This document shows positions 4,998 through 6,417 of a stretch of DNA of 6,417 bases, piece by piece. Location: assembly GCA_007129055.1 (NCBI GenBank), contig SKWE01000169.1, forward strand, positions 1-6,417, in the 5' to 3' direction. A model generated the notes under the pieces. It was given only the letters and a program-made list of their open reading frames with translations. It ran no database searches and was not told where the DNA came from. Both the position numbers and the translations under genes were made by a program. Numbering within the stretch: position 1 is the first letter of the stretch; the number at the start of each line of letters is the position of its first letter. The stretch comes from Syntrophomonadaceae bacterium. Its GTDB lineage: Bacteria; Bacillota; Dethiobacteria; DTU022.

Positions 4998-6400
4998 CGT
5001 CTCGTTAAGTGTAATGCTGCTTTATCTATTCCCATTGCCGCTTCCCAAACAGATTCGCACAGGGTGGGATGGGGATGAATCATTTCAGCCATATCTTTTG
5101 CCGTAAGCCCTTTAGCAATTGCTACTGTTCCTTCCTGGATTAAATCCGAGGCATGAGGACCAAGAACATGAACACCGACAACCCTGTCATTTTCGCCTGC
5201 CGTTATAATTTTTACCGCACCTTCACTTTCTGCCTGCGTGGCAGCTTTGCCATTGGCAGAGAAGGGAAATTTACCGGTTTTTATGTTTTCCAGGCCCTCT
5301 TCCTTAGCTTCTTCTTCACTTAATCCAACACAGGAAAGTTCCGGATCGGTAAACAGGCAGCTGGGTACGGCCGTACCATCAAAGTGTGCTTCTATTCCTG
5401 CTATATTTTCAGCAGCCACAATCCCCTGGTGGTAAGCTGTATGGGCAAGAAAATAATTAGGAAGTGTTGCATCACCAACAGCATAAATGCCCGGCACAGA
5501 TGTTTCCATTTTACTGTTGACCTTTATCCCGGCCTTTTCATATTCCACGCCCAGGGCATCTAAGTCCTGACCACCGAATGATGCTTTCCGGCCCACTGCC
5601 AGCAACAGACTTTCCGCCTGAACAATTTCCTGGCCTTTACGGGTATTAACTGTCAGCTTATAACCGTTTTCTTCTTTTTCAATCACTTCGATCGGAGAGT
5701 TCATCATTATTTCCAACCCGCTTTTACGTAAATATGTAGCAAGGCGGCGAACCATTTCCAGGTCCATGCGGCGCAGAAGCCTTTCGCTGCGGTGGACAAT
5801 GGTAACTTTAACCCCGAGTCCTATGAAAATTGAAGCCATTTCGAGGGCAATTACCCCGCCGCCGATAACAGCCATTGTTTCGGGTAACTCTTCAAGGGCC
5901 AAAGCTTCTTTGGAGGTAATAATACCGGGAAGATCTATCCCGGGGGTTGGCGGGTAGATTTCGTCACTGCCGGTGGCAAGAATCACATTTTCAGTTTCCA
6001 ACACCTTATCTTCTTCGCCGGTTTTCTTGATGACAACCCTGCTGGCACTTTCTGCAAAAGCTTCACCATAATATACATCTACGTTTTTATTGGCCATTAG
6101 CTCGTCAATATGTTCGACCAGTTCCTGCACAACAGCCTGCTTCTTTTTCTGCAGCCTGGGGTATTCAAATGTCATATCGTTAATGATAAAGCCAAATTCA
6201 TCGGCCGTTTTAAGGCGGCGGTTCATGGCTGCGCCATGGGTTAACACTTTCGTTGGTATGCAGCCATGGTTAAGGCAGACACCACCAAGGGTATCCTTCT
6301 CGATCACTGCTACTTTTAAGCCCAGGGAACCGGCCCGCAGGGCTGCAAGGTAGCCTCCCGGCCCTCCGCCTATTATTACTAACTTATATTTTTCAGTCAT
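4994..6400 (-). CDS. lpdA: Dihydrolipoyl dehydrogenase (lipoamide dehydrogenase, E3), predicted NADP(H)-leaning
   Basis: A 468-aa FAD pyridine-nucleotide-disulfide oxidoreductase that reoxidises dihydrolipoyl groups of 2-oxoacid or acetoin dehydrogenase complexes or glycine cleavage H protein; cytoplasmic. Visible: FAD-binding GGGPGG at 11-16, redox disulfide Cys42/Cys47 in GGVCLNHGCIPTK, nucleotide-binding GGGVIALE at 180-187, second FAD motif ending at Asp310 (GIYAVGD), and catalytic His444/Glu449 in HPHPTLCE near the C-terminus. Length is typical for E3 without an N-terminal lipoyl domain. The ATG has AGGAG (CTCCT on + at 6409-6413) 8 bases upstream. A TGA at 6415-6417 could end an upstream gene, but the window stops there. 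Odd: the NAD-selecting Glu after the second beta strand is His203, and Ala185, Ala189, Arg204 and Arg210 match the NADPH site of glutathione reductase. Sure of the family; substrate complex unknown because no E1 or E2 genes are in view. Confidence 0.96.
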   Translation of the reverse strand: MTEKYKLVIIGGGPGGYLAALRAGSLGLKVAVIEKDTLGGVCLNHGCIPTKVLTHGAAMNRRLKTADEFGFIINDMTFEYPRLQKKKQAVVQELVEHIDELMANKNVDVYYGEAFAESASRVVIKKTGEEDKVLETENVILATGSDEIYPPTPGIDLPGIITSKEALALEELPETMAVIGGGVIALEMASIFIGLGVKVTIVHRSERLLRRMDLEMVRRLATYLRKSGLEIMMNSPIEVIEKEENGYKLTVNTRKGQEIVQAESLLLAVGRKASFGGQDLDALGVEYEKAGIKVNSKMETSVPGIYAVGDATLPNYFLAHTAYHQGIVAAENIAGIEAHFDGTAVPSCLFTDPELSCVGLSEEEAKEEGLENIKTGKFPFSANGKAATQAESEGAVKIITAGENDRVVGVHVLGPHASDLIQEGTVAIAKGLTAKDMAEMIHPHPTLCESVWEAAMGIDKAALHLTRR

Positions 6401-6417
6401 TTTTCACTCTCCTCTCA

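Noticed and set aside
4633..5106. Plus-strand open frame of 157 codons
   Set aside because: It lies antisense across the NAD-kinase-like gene and the end of lpdA, both of which have intact family motifs; its translation is Pro/Ser/Leu-rich, typical of antisense shadow, and no RBS is seen.
630..6400. Respiratory complex I fragment (nuoEFG)
   Set aside because: The NuoF-like protein has an N-terminal [2Fe-2S] domain and a C-terminal ferredoxin domain, and the third protein is short; this is the soluble HydABC/Hnd/Bfu type, with no membrane subunit genes in view.
1..6417. CRISPR arrays, tRNA, rRNA, insertion sequences or phage features
   Set aside because: I looked on both strands and saw no regular repeat-spacer pattern, tRNA-like cloverleaf, transposase motif or attachment-site duplication.

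Overview
The window reads as part of a chromosome from a strictly anaerobic, fermentative or syntrophic member of the Firmicutes (Clostridia, Peptococcaceae- or Syntrophomonadaceae-like). This rests on the gene content (a NADH-dehydrogenase-like flavin/Fe-S module of the electron-bifurcating hydrogenase/formate dehydrogenase type, and a lipoamide dehydrogenase beside an AcoX-type NAD kinase homologue), strong AGGAG ribosome binding sites, use of TTG and GTG starts, and moderate GC. The genus cannot be fixed from the sequence.

All supported genes lie on the minus strand, so transcription runs from right to left. From 6400 down to 3879 there is a two-gene unit: a dihydrolipoyl dehydrogenase and an ATP-NAD kinase/AcoX family protein, overlapping by 4 bases and closed by a hairpin plus T-run terminator (3810-3848). 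A 161-bp gap then holds that terminator and a candidate promoter with a dyad in its spacer. From 3717 down to 630 there is a three-gene unit with two 4-base overlaps: NuoE/HydC-like, NuoF/HydB-like and a short HoxU/NuoG-N-terminal-like Fe-S protein. Together they form a complete diaphorase (NAD(P)H to Fe-S) module with no catalytic hydrogenase or formate dehydrogenase subunit inside the window. The left end (1-629) is AT-richer and holds a 74-aa protein that looks like the C-terminal part of a DUF4367 domain, with its own RBS and a plausible promoter, plus non-coding or decayed sequence.

The most interesting signal lies in residues, not in gene names. The lipoamide dehydrogenase carries glutathione-reductase-like NADPH-site residues (Ala185, Ala189, Arg204, Arg210) and lacks the NAD-selecting Glu (His203 instead). 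The NuoF-like subunit has Ala309 where the second Glu of the CGEET motif, known to disfavour NADPH in complex I, normally sits. Between them lies a homologue of NAD kinase, the enzyme that makes NADP. Taken together, the window may encode an NADP(H)-oriented redox cassette instead of the NAD-linked one that default annotation would give. In addition, the HoxU-like subunit has Asp162 in place of the fourth Cys of one [4Fe-4S] cluster, and the NuoF-like subunit has a widened first ferredoxin motif (CxxxCxxCxxxCP). These are sequence-based predictions; no biochemical result is implied.
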